Source: Bacteroides sp. GM023
GTDB lineage: Bacteria; Bacteroidota; Bacteroidia; Bacteroidales; Bacteroidaceae
Assembly: GCF_014750685.1 (NCBI RefSeq)
Contig: NZ_JAAXGE010000005.1
Span: 124,001-188,000, forward strand
Length of the DNA stretch: 64,000 nucleotides
Direction of reading: 5' to 3'
In this document: piece by piece, positions 46,945 to 54,878 of the stretch
Position numbering within the stretch: the stretch's first letter is position 1
Layout: each line of letters opens with the position of its first letter
The notes under the pieces: model-generated
Database searches by the model: none
What the model was told of the DNA's origin: nothing
The model's input: only the letters and a program-made list of their open reading frames with translations
Position numbers and translations under genes: made by a program

Positions 46945-47048
46945 TGCCATATTCATGCCAGCCTGGTGTCACAACTGTGCCACTACGATGTCACGGCTGT
47001 GCCATTGCGATGGCACAGTTGTGACAATGCGTTGGCACAGCATCCCCT
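46945..47048. repeat. Tandem array with exact 22-base period (TGTCAC/TGGCAC), with palindromic units
   Basis: Units begin TGCCAT at 46945, TGTCAC at 46967 and 46989, and TGGCAC at 47011 and 47033, each exactly 22 bases apart. Each full unit is a near-palindrome (TGTCACGGCTGTGCCA) followed by a six-base linker such as CTACGA or TTGCGA. The units at 46967-46982 and 47011-47026 are perfect 16-base inverted repeats of each other. The array lies between convergent genes. Confidence 0.75.
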
Positions 47049-47117
47049 TTGTAGATGCTTGTATGGCTTATTATAAGCTATTCAATAACGGATTGATATG
47101 CTTTCGCTTGAATGTTG

Positions 47118-48533
47118 TTATTTGAGGAGTCTTAGTCCATTGCTCGTGAAGCGTCTGCTAGCCGGGCTGCTGACACTCTTTTCTATCTTGAGCTGTGCCT
47201 TTTTCGTTTCTCCTGTATCTTCGTCTTCTTTAGGCGGATAAGTCTTGTTTAATACTCCGAGGGCAACACTCAACAATGTTTCCTTCTCATCGCCGAAAGG
47301 TAGGAACGTCAAGTAATCCGTTGAAGCATTGACGGCATAAGTCGGTTTATATCCCGTATAAGTGTCATGCTCTGAATTGTAGATTGTACATACGACAGGG
47401 TTAATCGACCATAAGAATTCTTCATTAACGAACTGCTCTGTTGCTACATTTTGTCCTTTAGTCGAACTGCCGATAGCTATTAATTCTTGAATTTTTCCAT
47501 TCAGACAGTGCATTAACATTTCCGGAGCTCCTGCTGTTTCTCCACTAATCAGAACGATAAGGGTAGTTAAATCCAAATTTTTACCTGAAGGGGTTAGTAG
47601 TTCGGAATTAAATGTCAGAGTTGCATCTTTGGCTGTATTCTTGTCGTTATATTCTATAAATGCCATGGTTTGGTCAAGATAGAAAGAGGGAGCAAGCATG
47701 GTACTTAATAGTTGTGCGCAATCAATACTTCCGCCCTTATTATATCTCAAGTCGAGTATCACTTTATGAATATCCTTCTGTGCAAGTTCTGCCGACCAGT
47801 TGCGCAACTCATTATTATATTTTTCTGCATCATCTTTGGTTCCTGCTGTGAAACTGTTGTACATTAAATAACCTACTTCACCATCTTTGTATGGCAGAAT
47901 TTTCATGCAATGTACAGGATTATCTATTAATGGTACGGCTGCGCCGATTTCTGTCGGTTCTTCTTCCGGTACGACCCTGTAAATATCCTCTGGTTCTTCA
48001 CCTTCTGCAGGTGGCTCTTCCGGGTCTACCTTTTGATATGTTCCTAAAGTTACTTCCAGCGGCTTCGTACCTTGTAGCAGCAGTGTTTCATATTTCTTGC
48101 TGATATAGGAAGTATCCACCTTTACAATCCAATTGCCACGTTTCAAACCAGCTGTTGCCGCAGGTGAACCGGGAATGACGTAAGTAATCAATGCATTATA
48201 AGCGGTATCAATGTCCGGATTGCGGACTAATGAATAGTCGAATCCATAGCTAGGCAATGGAGTTTCCATAATGGAATCCACGAATGAATAACTATCGTTT
48301 TTTGATTTTACCTTAGATAAGAACTGGTCAGGTGCCAAAAAAAGGTTTGCATCATCATAGGAAGGTAAGTCTTGATACCACAGATAGTTCTGTTGCATAA
48401 TATCCAACAACCATGTATCCAATGCTGTCTGATGGGCATACTCCGGCCAGCGGTCGACGCCGCAGGAGAAAAAGCCGCTGATAAATACGATAACCAGGGC
48501 AGGTATAAGGATTATCTTTCTTAATTTCGTCAT
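47118..48533 (-). CDS. S41-family peptidase-like lipoprotein without catalytic dyad
   Basis: A 471-residue lipoprotein (lipobox GFFSC) with the C-terminal processing peptidase architecture: N-terminal helical part, PDZ domain (about 120-180, PGSPAATAGLKRGNWIVKVD) and an S41 domain (YNKGGSIDCAQLLSTML). The S41 nucleophile motif TASASE reads TAGAPE (Gly335), and the Lys normally in (T/Y)GK reads GQ (Gln361). Both residues of the Ser-Lys dyad are missing, so it is probably not a peptidase. It may be a peptide-binding or scaffolding protein. An upstream ATG at 48557 exists; the signal sequence starts at 48533 (MTKLRKIILIPAL). An acidic insert near 190-215 (EEPPAEGEEPED) is unusual. Confidence 0.85.
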   Translation of the reverse strand: MTKLRKIILIPALVIVFISGFFSCGVDRWPEYAHQTALDTWLLDIMQQNYLWYQDLPSYDDANLFLAPDQFLSKVKSKNDSYSFVDSIMETPLPSYGFDYSLVRNPDIDTAYNALITYVIPGSPAATAGLKRGNWIVKVDTSYISKKYETLLLQGTKPLEVTLGTYQKVDPEEPPAEGEEPEDIYRVVPEEEPTEIGAAVPLIDNPVHCMKILPYKDGEVGYLMYNSFTAGTKDDAEKYNNELRNWSAELAQKDIHKVILDLRYNKGGSIDCAQLLSTMLAPSFYLDQTMAFIEYNDKNTAKDATLTFNSELLTPSGKNLDLTTLIVLISGETAGAPEMLMHCLNGKIQELIAIGSSTKGQNVATEQFVNEEFLWSINPVVCTIYNSEHDTYTGYKPTYAVNASTDYLTFLPFGDEKETLLSVALGVLNKTYPPKEDEDTGETKKAQLKIEKSVSSPASRRFTSNGLRLLK

Positions 48534-48617
48534 TATAAAAAGCTTTTCATGCTGCAAATGTAGGAAATACTTTGCTTATCTACCACATTTATGGTATAAA
48601 AATGCCTTCAATGTGTG

Positions 48618-48649
48618 ATTGGTTGTTAGAGAATATAGCCTTATCTTTG
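48618..48649 (+). promoter_or_regulatory. Promoter of mnmA
   Basis: ATTG at 48618-48621 and TATCTTTG at 48642-48649 with a 20-base gap fit the Bacteroides -33/-7 pattern, 67 bases before ATG 48717. Confidence 0.6.
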
Positions 48650-48716
48650 TAACGTTAAAGTTTTCAGTAGGTATTAACTATATTATAGTAAGTTATTAAT
48701 AGACGAATTTTTTTTC

Positions 48717-49784
48717 ATGGATATAGCTGCATTATTATCGGGAGGTGTCGACAGTTCGGTTGTTGTACACCTTCTTTGTGAACAAGGATACAAGCCAACT
48801 TTGTTTTATATCAAGATAGGCATGGACGGAGCGGAGTATATGGATTGCTCGGCAGAGGAAGATATTGAATTGTCTGCCGCTACCGCCCGTAAGTATGGTC
48901 TGTCTTTGGAAATCGTTGATTTACACCGGGAGTATTGGGAGAATGTGGCAGCCTATGCCATTGATAAAATCCGGCAGGGATTCACGCCGAATCCTGATGT
49001 GATGTGCAATAAACTTATTAAGTTCGGTTGCTTTGAACAACGTGTCGGAAAAGATTTCGACTATACAGCAACCGGTCACTACGCTACCACATTAGAGCGT
49101 GACGGCAAAATCTGGTTGGGTACGGCAAAAGACCCCGTAAAAGACCAGACCGATTTTCTTGCCCAAATTGATTATCTGCAAGTCTCTAAACTCATGTTTC
49201 CCATTGGTGGATTCATGAAGAACGAAGTGCGTGAAATAGCCAATAGGGCAGGATTACCGAGTGCCAGGAGAAAAGATAGCCAGGGCATTTGTTTCTTGGG
49301 AAAGATAAATTATAATGATTTTGTCCGTCGTTTCCTTGGAGAGAAAGAGGGAGCGATTATAGAACTGGAAACCGGAAAGAAACTGGGTACCCATCGCGGC
49401 TATTGGTTCCACACTATCGGACAGCGAAAGGGACTTGGTTTGAGTGGTGGCCCCTGGTTTGTGATAAAGAAGGATATTCAAGAAAATATTATTTATGTAT
49501 CCCGAGGGTACGATGTGGAAACACAATATGGCAATGAATTCCGAATGCATGACTTCCATTTCATTACCGATAATCCCTGGGCAGGACAGGACAAGGAATT
49601 GGATATTACTTTTAAGATTCGTCATACTCCTGAATTTACGAAAGGAAAACTCATACAGGAAGGAGAGAACCAATTCCGTATCTTATCTTCCGAAAAGTTG
49701 CAGGGCATTGCTCCGGGACAGTTCGGAGTGATTTACGATAAAGAAGCGGGAATCTGCGTGGGAAGTGGGGAGATTATCTGTTAA
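48717..49784 (+). CDS. mnmA: tRNA-specific 2-thiouridylase MnmA
   Basis: A 355-residue cytosolic enzyme that thiolates U34 of the tRNAs for Lys, Glu and Gln. The N-terminal ATP pyrophosphatase loop SGGVDSSV is intact. The two catalytic cysteines correspond to Cys97 in VMCNKLIKF and Cys192 in QGICFLG (E. coli Cys102 and Cys199). The C-terminal beta-barrel tRNA-binding region ([27 protein letters not shown]) is complete. Length is normal. Bacteroides often carry more than one MnmA homolog, so this may be one of two. A promoter with good -33 and -7 elements precedes it. Confidence 0.95.
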   Translation: MDIAALLSGGVDSSVVVHLLCEQGYKPTLFYIKIGMDGAEYMDCSAEEDIELSAATARKYGLSLEIVDLHREYWENVAAYAIDKIRQGFTPNPDVMCNKLIKFGCFEQRVGKDFDYTATGHYATTLERDGKIWLGTAKDPVKDQTDFLAQIDYLQVSKLMFPIGGFMKNEVREIANRAGLPSARRKDSQGICFLGKINYNDFVRRFLGEKEGAIIELETGKKLGTHRGYWFHTIGQRKGLGLSGGPWFVIKKDIQENIIYVSRGYDVETQYGNEFRMHDFHFITDNPWAGQDKELDITFKIRHTPEFTKGKLIQEGENQFRILSSEKLQGIAPGQFGVIYDKEAGICVGSGEIIC

Positions 49785-49807
49785 ATAGATATTTTTGAGT
49801 GGTGAAG

Positions 49808-49840
49808 ATTGAATAAACAGGATTATTTTCATTACTTTTG
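49808..49840 (+). promoter_or_regulatory. Promoter of the toxin-antitoxin operon
   Basis: ATTG ending at 49811 and TACTTTTG at 49833-49840 (21-base gap) match the Bacteroides -33/-7 pattern. Transcription would start near 49847, before the AGGAGG ribosome site. Confidence 0.55.
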
Positions 49841-49860
49841 TTTCATAGAAATATAAATAA

Positions 49861-49866
49861 AGGAGG
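49861..49866 (+). promoter_or_regulatory. Strong ribosome binding site of the antitoxin gene
   Basis: A perfect AGGAGG lies 7 bases before ATG 49874. Such strong sites are uncommon in this window. It fixes the start and rules out the in-frame TTG at 49838. High antitoxin translation is expected in toxin-antitoxin pairs. Confidence 0.7.
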
Positions 49867-49873
49867 ATTGATT

Positions 49874-50113
49874 ATGACAACGATGGAATTGAAAAGTCTG
49901 AAAATGGACTTGGTGGAGGAACTCCTGAGTTTGAATGACAAAGAGATGCTCACCCGAGTAAAAAACTATTTGAAACGACTTAAAAAGATGGAAGCTGAAA
50001 AAGAAGAGGAAGAAATCAGTAAAGAAGAGATTCTCGCAGGGATTGACGCTGGGCTGAAAGATGTAACAGCTGGAAGAACAAGATCTGCTTATGAACTCAT
50101 TGATGAACTATAG
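49874..50113 (+). CDS. Antitoxin of RelE-type toxin-antitoxin pair
   Basis: A 79-residue, highly charged, helical protein (LKRLKKMEAEKEEEEISKEEILAGIDAGL) with no clear known DNA-binding motif. It has the size and composition of Bacteroides antitoxins that sit before RelE/ParE toxins. Its C-terminus overlaps the toxin start by 11 bases. By analogy the antitoxin wraps the toxin and represses the operon. I assign the role from context rather than from a family match. Confidence 0.75.
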   Translation: MTTMELKSLKMDLVEELLSLNDKEMLTRVKNYLKRLKKMEAEKEEEEISKEEILAGIDAGLKDVTAGRTRSAYELIDEL

Positions 50114-50456
50114 TATAGAAAGTTCTGCCTCATTTGATAAAGAGGCAAAACGTTTAGGGAAGCGTTATGTTTCATTTAAAGAAGATTATCTGAAACTTCT
50201 TGATGAATTATCTCGGAATCCTCAACTTGGAACAGACCTTGGTCACGGTTTGCGTAAGGTTCGTATGAAAATTACTGCAAAAGGAAAAGGTAAAAGTGGT
50301 GGTGCAAGAGTCATAACTTTTACTTTGGTAATTTCCCAACAAAATGCAGTATTAAATCTTCTTTATATCTATGATAAGGCAGACAGAGCTTCTATATCTG
50401 AGAAAGAAATAGAACAACTTCTGAAACAAAATGGTTTGAAACAAAGAAAAATATAG
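50103..50456 (+). CDS. RelE/ParE-family toxin
   Basis: A 117-residue basic protein with the RelE/ParE-like pattern: SFDKEAKRLGKRY near the N-terminus, a central basic stretch (HGLRKVRMKITAKGKGKSGGARVI) and a C-terminal ILNLLYIYDKADRASISEKE segment. RelE toxins cleave mRNA in the ribosome and ParE toxins poison gyrase; I cannot tell which applies. The start at 50103 (MNYSIESS) overlaps the antitoxin stop; an ATG at 50091 is also in frame. The overlap indicates translational coupling. The gene is complete. Confidence 0.82.
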   Translation: MNYSIESSASFDKEAKRLGKRYVSFKEDYLKLLDELSRNPQLGTDLGHGLRKVRMKITAKGKGKSGGARVITFTLVISQQNAVLNLLYIYDKADRASISEKEIEQLLKQNGLKQRKI

Positions 50457-50492
50457 GAATGGGGTTGTCCATGGTATTGGACAGTCCACACG

Positions 50493-51152
50493 TCAGATAT
50501 AATACTCCGCTAAATCCACAATCCCCGCCCGCATGGCATACTTAGTTGCTTCATGTACATTATTCACCCCCAACTTCCGGAAGATATTTTTGCGATGACT
50601 GTTAATCGTATGAAAGCTGAGGTTTTTCTCTGCCGCAATCTCCTTGGTCGTTTTTCCTAATGCGATTTCTTTTAGAATATTCTTTTCCGTTTGCGTCAGC
50701 AAATGGTCATCTACGACCGATGCACTCATCGGAGAAGTGGTACCGGAAAGTAATAGATTGCTGACATGATTACAGATATATCGCTGTTTGCGGGTAGCGC
50801 ATTGGATGGCAGTCATGATTTCCTCTTTGGAGTTATCTTTCATCACCACTCCGAAAGCCATGCTGCTGAATAGAATCTGACGAAGAAAGTTAAGACTAAG
50901 CTCGTCGGAGAATAAAATCCAGTCGGCTTCCTTAAACCTCTCTTGCAGCACAATCAGTTCATCTGCTCCGGCAAAGTCGAATAACGTATAATCCAGAATA
51001 ATCACCGCTTGCGGATACAATCGCAGTTGCTGAATCAGTTCAGCCTTATTGTCAGCTTCTAAAAGGGTGGATACATCCTTTTGCTTACTCAGCAGAAACA
51101 TCATTCCTGCCTTGCTGATATCTTGATTGTCTGCGATGATAAATTCTCTCAT
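50493..51152 (-). CDS. LuxR/NarL-type response regulator, orphan
   Basis: A 219-residue response regulator: receiver domain (1-120) with the phosphoacceptor Asp54 in ILDYTLFD and acidic residues Asp8/Asp11, then a LuxR-type helix-turn-helix (about 150-215; KTTKEIAAEKNLSFHTINSHRKNIFRKLGV). No sensor kinase is adjacent, so it is an orphan. Lys104 (VVMKDNS) is also present, so phosphorylation should be possible. It converges on the toxin-antitoxin operon with only about 37 bases between them. The DUF4251 terminator lies just upstream. Confidence 0.9.
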   Translation of the reverse strand: MREFIIADNQDISKAGMMFLLSKQKDVSTLLEADNKAELIQQLRLYPQAVIILDYTLFDFAGADELIVLQERFKEADWILFSDELSLNFLRQILFSSMAFGVVMKDNSKEEIMTAIQCATRKQRYICNHVSNLLLSGTTSPMSASVVDDHLLTQTEKNILKEIALGKTTKEIAAEKNLSFHTINSHRKNIFRKLGVNNVHEATKYAMRAGIVDLAEYYI

Positions 51153-51184
51153 GGTTTAACGAACTAACGAACGGATAAATAAAA

Positions 51185-51230
51185 AACTCCGCTACAAATG
51201 TACGCATTTTGCGCGATTTGTAGCGGAGTT
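51185..51230 (-). terminator. Rho-independent terminator of the DUF4251 gene
   Basis: A perfect 15-base-pair inverted repeat (AACTCCGCTACAAAT 51185-51199, complement 51216-51230) with T6 following on the minus strand, 24 bases after the DUF4251 stop. Confidence 0.85.
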
Positions 51231-51253
51231 ATGATAAGATTCTTGTATCCCGA

Positions 51254-51844
51254 TTACCAGGAACGTCCTTTGAAGATGTTTGACTGGTCGAGCGGAACGA
51301 TATTTCCGTTCAGTGTCAGGTTATTGTTACTGAAGTTAGGGCTGATGGAAACTGAAGCAGTGTTGTTTCCGCTACTCATGTTGATAAAGACCTGGGCAGA
51401 GATGCCGATGCCTTGAACGCTGAATGAACAGTTGACATTTCCTTTCTTGTCGACATTCATCTTCATATCTGAAGAATTACCATCTACTGTAACACCACCG
51501 ATACCGTTAGGGCCGGGATAAGGAGTGTTGAAAGCAGTCTGTACGGTAGCTCTGTTACCATTCATCAGAACGAAGTTGGTGTTTGAAGTCACAAACGCAC
51601 TCATGCCATTACGGAAGATTACCTGATTGGCTTCCAATACAAATTGCTTGTTCTTCAAAGCCTGTACAGCTTGCTGATAGGCTGCCATGTCCTGCACCTC
51701 TTCTTCGGCGCGGAGTTTAGCTCTTTCCGCATCTCTTTGAGCTTTTCTGTCTGCGCGGCGTACTGCTGCGTTACTTTCCTGTGCATACATCATCGTGCTT
51801 GCACTCACTAATACTAATGCTAATAATGCAATAAACTTTTTCAT
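51254..51844 (-). CDS. DUF4251 domain exported protein
   Basis: A 196-residue protein with a signal peptide (MKKFIALLALVLVSASTMMYA), a charged helical segment (about 22-60, RRADRKAQRDAERAKLRAEE) and a C-terminal DUF4251 domain (NKQFVLEANQVIFRNG to the end). DUF4251 proteins are envelope proteins of Bacteroidota of unknown function. The reading frame continues upstream to 51955, overlapping the NhaC gene, but the signal peptide starts at 51844. The 67-base gap after nhaC may carry its promoter; I saw no perfect TAnnTTTG. A strong terminator follows. Confidence 0.85.
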   Translation of the reverse strand: MKKFIALLALVLVSASTMMYAQESNAAVRRADRKAQRDAERAKLRAEEEVQDMAAYQQAVQALKNKQFVLEANQVIFRNGMSAFVTSNTNFVLMNGNRATVQTAFNTPYPGPNGIGGVTVDGNSSDMKMNVDKKGNVNCSFSVQGIGISAQVFINMSSGNNTASVSISPNFSNNNLTLNGNIVPLDQSNIFKGRSW

Positions 51845-51911
51845 AACTTTTTTTTGTTTAGGTTTAATACGTTGTCCGTTTATTGCAAAAACAAAGTCTA
51901 TGCCAGATTGT

Positions 51912-53339
51912 TCATGAACGCCTTGCAATTTTATATCCGATAGCTGCAACGGCAATACTCATTAAAGGGCTGATAATGTTGAAAAAACAATAGGGCAGAT
52001 ACACAAGTGTCGGCACACTCAGGATTGTGGCCTGAGTCATTCCGCAGGTATTCCACGGAATCAGCACGGATGTAACGGTTACTGAATCTTCCGTAGTCCG
52101 GCTTAGCAAGCAACTTTCGTAACCTTTTTTAGCATAAATATCCCGGAACATATTACCGGTCAGGATGATACTGATATATTGGTCGGCAGTTGCCAAATTG
52201 AGAAAAAGGCCGGAGCAAACCGTTGCAGTCACCACACTGACTGTCTTCTTCATGAAGCGGACAAAGATGGAAGTGATACTTCCCAGCATGCCGCTCGCTG
52301 TCATTGCGCCACCAAAACACATGGCACATAAAATCAACCAAACGGTATTCATCATCCCGGACATACCGCGCGTGGCAATTAAGTCTGTCAGAACGGCATT
52401 GTCGGAATGCAAATTTGTCCCTCCGTAGACAGTCATCATCAGACCTTTAAACAGAGAATCGGCACCGGAAGTCATCATCCCAGAAATCTCCCGCAACAAA
52501 TCCGGCTGAAAAATTAAAGCAAAGATACCGGCCAGCAGTGTTGACAGGAACAAAGTAATAATGGAAGGCACTTTCCGGGCAATCAATATTCCGGTTACCA
52601 CAGGGACTATCAACAGCCAGGGAGTGATATGAAACTTCTCATTCAATGCGGCTGCCACTTCCGTGATATGCTGCGTATTGCTCGCGTCGTGCGAGAATCC
52701 CGCCACGGTGAAAATAATCAGCGTGATAATAAGGGAAGGAACAGTCGTTATCATCATATAGCGGATATGCCTGAACAGGGGAGTATCCGTCACGGAAGCA
52801 GCTAATATGGTCGTTTCCGATAGAGGTGAAACCTTATCTCCAAAATAAGCGCCGGAGATGATAGCTCCCGCAATCCATCCATCCTCAAATCCTTGTGCCC
52901 TGCCGATACCCATCAATGCGATACCGATGGTAGCAATTGTCGTCCACGAACTACCGGTCATGATGGAGATGAGTACACAAATGATGCAGGTAGATGCGAG
53001 GAAGAAACTGGGATGAATGATTTGCATTCCATAATAAATCAGAGTAGGTACTATGCCGCTAATCATCCAGACACCGCTTAGTGCGCCGATAATGAGCAGG
53101 ATAATGATAGCTGTTGTCACTCCGGCCACATTGTTGGTAATTGCTATCTCGTAATCTTTCCACGGAATTTTGTAAAAAGCCATACCGATAAGGATGCATA
53201 CAGCAGTAGTGCTAAGCAATGAAACCTGGCTTCCACCACTTAGAGCATCACTGCCGAAAGTGTGAATAGTGGCCACTAACATTAATATAAGTACGATAAT
53301 CGGTATCAGCGATACAATAGGGGAAGGAGCTTTTTTCAT
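51912..53339 (-). CDS. nhaC: NhaC-family Na+/H+ antiporter
   Basis: A 475-residue inner-membrane protein with about 11-12 hydrophobic spans, of the NhaC family (Na+/H+ or malate-lactate antiporters). Family segments include MTGSSWTTIATIGIALMGIG, GAYFGDKVSPLSETT, NLHSDNAVLTDLIATRGM and NLATADQYISIILTGNMF. It exchanges Na+ for protons or coupled organic acids. Length and topology are normal. It is on the minus strand, 64 bases downstream of the ferritin-VIT1 gene. Confidence 0.9.
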   Translation of the reverse strand: MKKAPSPIVSLIPIIVLILMLVATIHTFGSDALSGGSQVSLLSTTAVCILIGMAFYKIPWKDYEIAITNNVAGVTTAIIILLIIGALSGVWMISGIVPTLIYYGMQIIHPSFFLASTCIICVLISIMTGSSWTTIATIGIALMGIGRAQGFEDGWIAGAIISGAYFGDKVSPLSETTILAASVTDTPLFRHIRYMMITTVPSLIITLIIFTVAGFSHDASNTQHITEVAAALNEKFHITPWLLIVPVVTGILIARKVPSIITLFLSTLLAGIFALIFQPDLLREISGMMTSGADSLFKGLMMTVYGGTNLHSDNAVLTDLIATRGMSGMMNTVWLILCAMCFGGAMTASGMLGSITSIFVRFMKKTVSVVTATVCSGLFLNLATADQYISIILTGNMFRDIYAKKGYESCLLSRTTEDSVTVTSVLIPWNTCGMTQATILSVPTLVYLPYCFFNIISPLMSIAVAAIGYKIARRS

Positions 53340-53403
53340 ATTAAGTTCTCTGGTACTTTCTTCTTTATTAAGACATTATTAATTAGTAAGACATTATCAG
53401 GTA

Positions 53404-54276
53404 TTAAGCATCAATGCCGGTAAACGTTTTCAAGGCGTAGCCAATCAGGAAACTGATACCTGCCACACTGAAACTGAGTACGGCCATTTCGGTAAATCGC
53501 TTTCGGAAACTTTCGCCGCGGGCTACCGAGTAATAGTAATTGAAAAGCGCGATAATGACAAGTGCCATGCTCAACATCACTGCCAGAGCTATGATTACAT
53601 TACTGATAAGGATAAACGGAGCGACCAATGACACTACTGTAATCAGATAGGCAATACCTGTGTAGACGGCTGCCTTTACAGGATGTTTCTTATCGTCTCC
53701 TTCCGACTTGGTCGAAAGATACTCGGATGAGGCCATTGATAATGCAGCGGCAATTCCTGTGATACTACCGGTGAGGGCGATTAGCTTACTATCGTTCAAA
53801 GCCAGTGTGAATCCTGCCAGTGCACCGGTAAACTCCACTAATGCATCATTCAATCCCAACACGACGGAACCCATATATTCCAGTTTTTCTTCATTGATAA
53901 GTGCAATCAACTTCTGCTCGTGCACCTCTTCGTCCTGGGCAAGACGTTGCAAATCGGGAATATTCGCGTATTTGTCATAATTGCTGTGAGCATTTTCCTC
54001 GCTTGATTCCATCAGCTTGATAGCGAAAGTAAGCCCTAGCGTGCGTGCTAAAAGATAGAAGCGGGCAATACGCTTATAATCAGGAGCAACCTCTTTTCCT
54101 GTATATTTTTTGAGGATGTTATAGTGTGACTTTTCTTCCGCGGCAATCAGTTTGAGCGTCCTGCTGTTGTTTGTGTCTTTTTCTATCAGCGCAAGTCGCT
54201 CGTATAGAATACTTTCTGTAATCTCATTCCGTTGAAAACGGATGAAATTATTAATGTCTTGTTGAACTAAATTCAT
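53404..54276 (-). CDS. Ferritin-like/VIT1 fusion membrane protein (MbfA-like iron exporter)
   Basis: A 290-residue protein: the N-terminal half (1-145) is a rubrerythrin/ferritin-like helical domain with Glu/His iron ligands (ESILYERLALIEKD, AAEEKSHYN, QDEEVHEQ), and the C-terminal half (about 150-290) is a VIT1/CCC1 membrane domain (YMGSVVLGLNDALVEFTGALAG, SMASSEYLSTKSE) with about five spans. This is the architecture of MbfA, an iron exporter that relieves iron and peroxide stress in other bacteria. Export of Fe2+/Mn2+ is inferred. A minus-strand TATCTTTG at 54304-54297 fits its promoter. Confidence 0.88.
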   Translation of the reverse strand: MNLVQQDINNFIRFQRNEITESILYERLALIEKDTNNSRTLKLIAAEEKSHYNILKKYTGKEVAPDYKRIARFYLLARTLGLTFAIKLMESSEENAHSNYDKYANIPDLQRLAQDEEVHEQKLIALINEEKLEYMGSVVLGLNDALVEFTGALAGFTLALNDSKLIALTGSITGIAAALSMASSEYLSTKSEGDDKKHPVKAAVYTGIAYLITVVSLVAPFILISNVIIALAVMLSMALVIIALFNYYYSVARGESFRKRFTEMAVLSFSVAGISFLIGYALKTFTGIDA

Positions 54277-54296
54277 TCCTATATTATTTTAGTCTG

Positions 54297-54304
54297 CAAA
54301 GATA
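54297..54304 (-). promoter_or_regulatory. -7 promoter element of the ferritin-VIT1 gene
   Basis: The minus strand reads TATCTTTG, exact to TAnnTTTG, 20 bases before the start codon at 54276. Confidence 0.5.
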
Positions 54305-54397
54305 TAACAAAATGGTCGAAATCTTCTGCATTGCGGGATAGAGCAATAAAAATTATTATAAGTTTATATTTTCTTGGAATATAGGCAGATGTGAGCG

Positions 54398-54832
54398 TCA
54401 GTCAAGGATTGTCTTACGTTTTATCCACCAATAGCGGATGAAAAGTATTCCGGTGAGAATCAGTGCTATGGACAATCCTGTGTAAAATACAGAAATGAAG
54501 CTGTCCGGCAACAGGTGGAAACTCCGGATGGTGATTCCCAAAGAAATCATGAATATCATCACTATCCAGCTTTTTACATCAAAGAAAGAGAAAGGGCAGT
54601 TACGGGTTTCTTTCTTCTCTTCAATCCGGCGGGTATGTTTATAATAAAGTCTTCTGAAAATTAAGACAAAAAATAATAAGAAAACAACAGTTGCTTCTCC
54701 AATTTTGAACATCCACTCTTGAGAGCTGTTCAGCCAAGTCACAATTCCTATTCGTAAGATATTGGCACCGGCGATAATCCAAACTGTGCCAGCTGTGATT
54801 AGTAAGATTTTCTTGTTAACTCCGTATTTCAT
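54398..54832 (-). CDS. Small four-helix membrane protein, uncharacterised
   Basis: A 144-residue protein with four hydrophobic segments (about 8-28, 44-62, 83-103 and 112-132) joined by basic loops (RRLYYKHTRRIEEKKETR). I do not recognise a family. It resembles small integral membrane proteins common in Bacteroides, without known function. It lies 46 bases after the MFS gene on the same strand, so it may be cotranscribed with that transporter. A weak hydrophobic start and ATG 54832 are the only sensible choice. Confidence 0.7.
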   Translation of the reverse strand: MKYGVNKKILLITAGTVWIIAGANILRIGIVTWLNSSQEWMFKIGEATVVFLLFFVLIFRRLYYKHTRRIEEKKETRNCPFSFFDVKSWIVMIFMISLGITIRSFHLLPDSFISVFYTGLSIALILTGILFIRYWWIKRKTILD

Positions 54833-54878
54833 TGGCTTTAGTTTTGTAATAAACGGTTTGACCGTTCATTTTGTTGAC

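Noticed and set aside
46945..47048. CRISPR-like array from regular 22-base repeats
   Set aside because: The repeats are not separated by unique spacers, the units are degenerate, and no cas genes are in the window.
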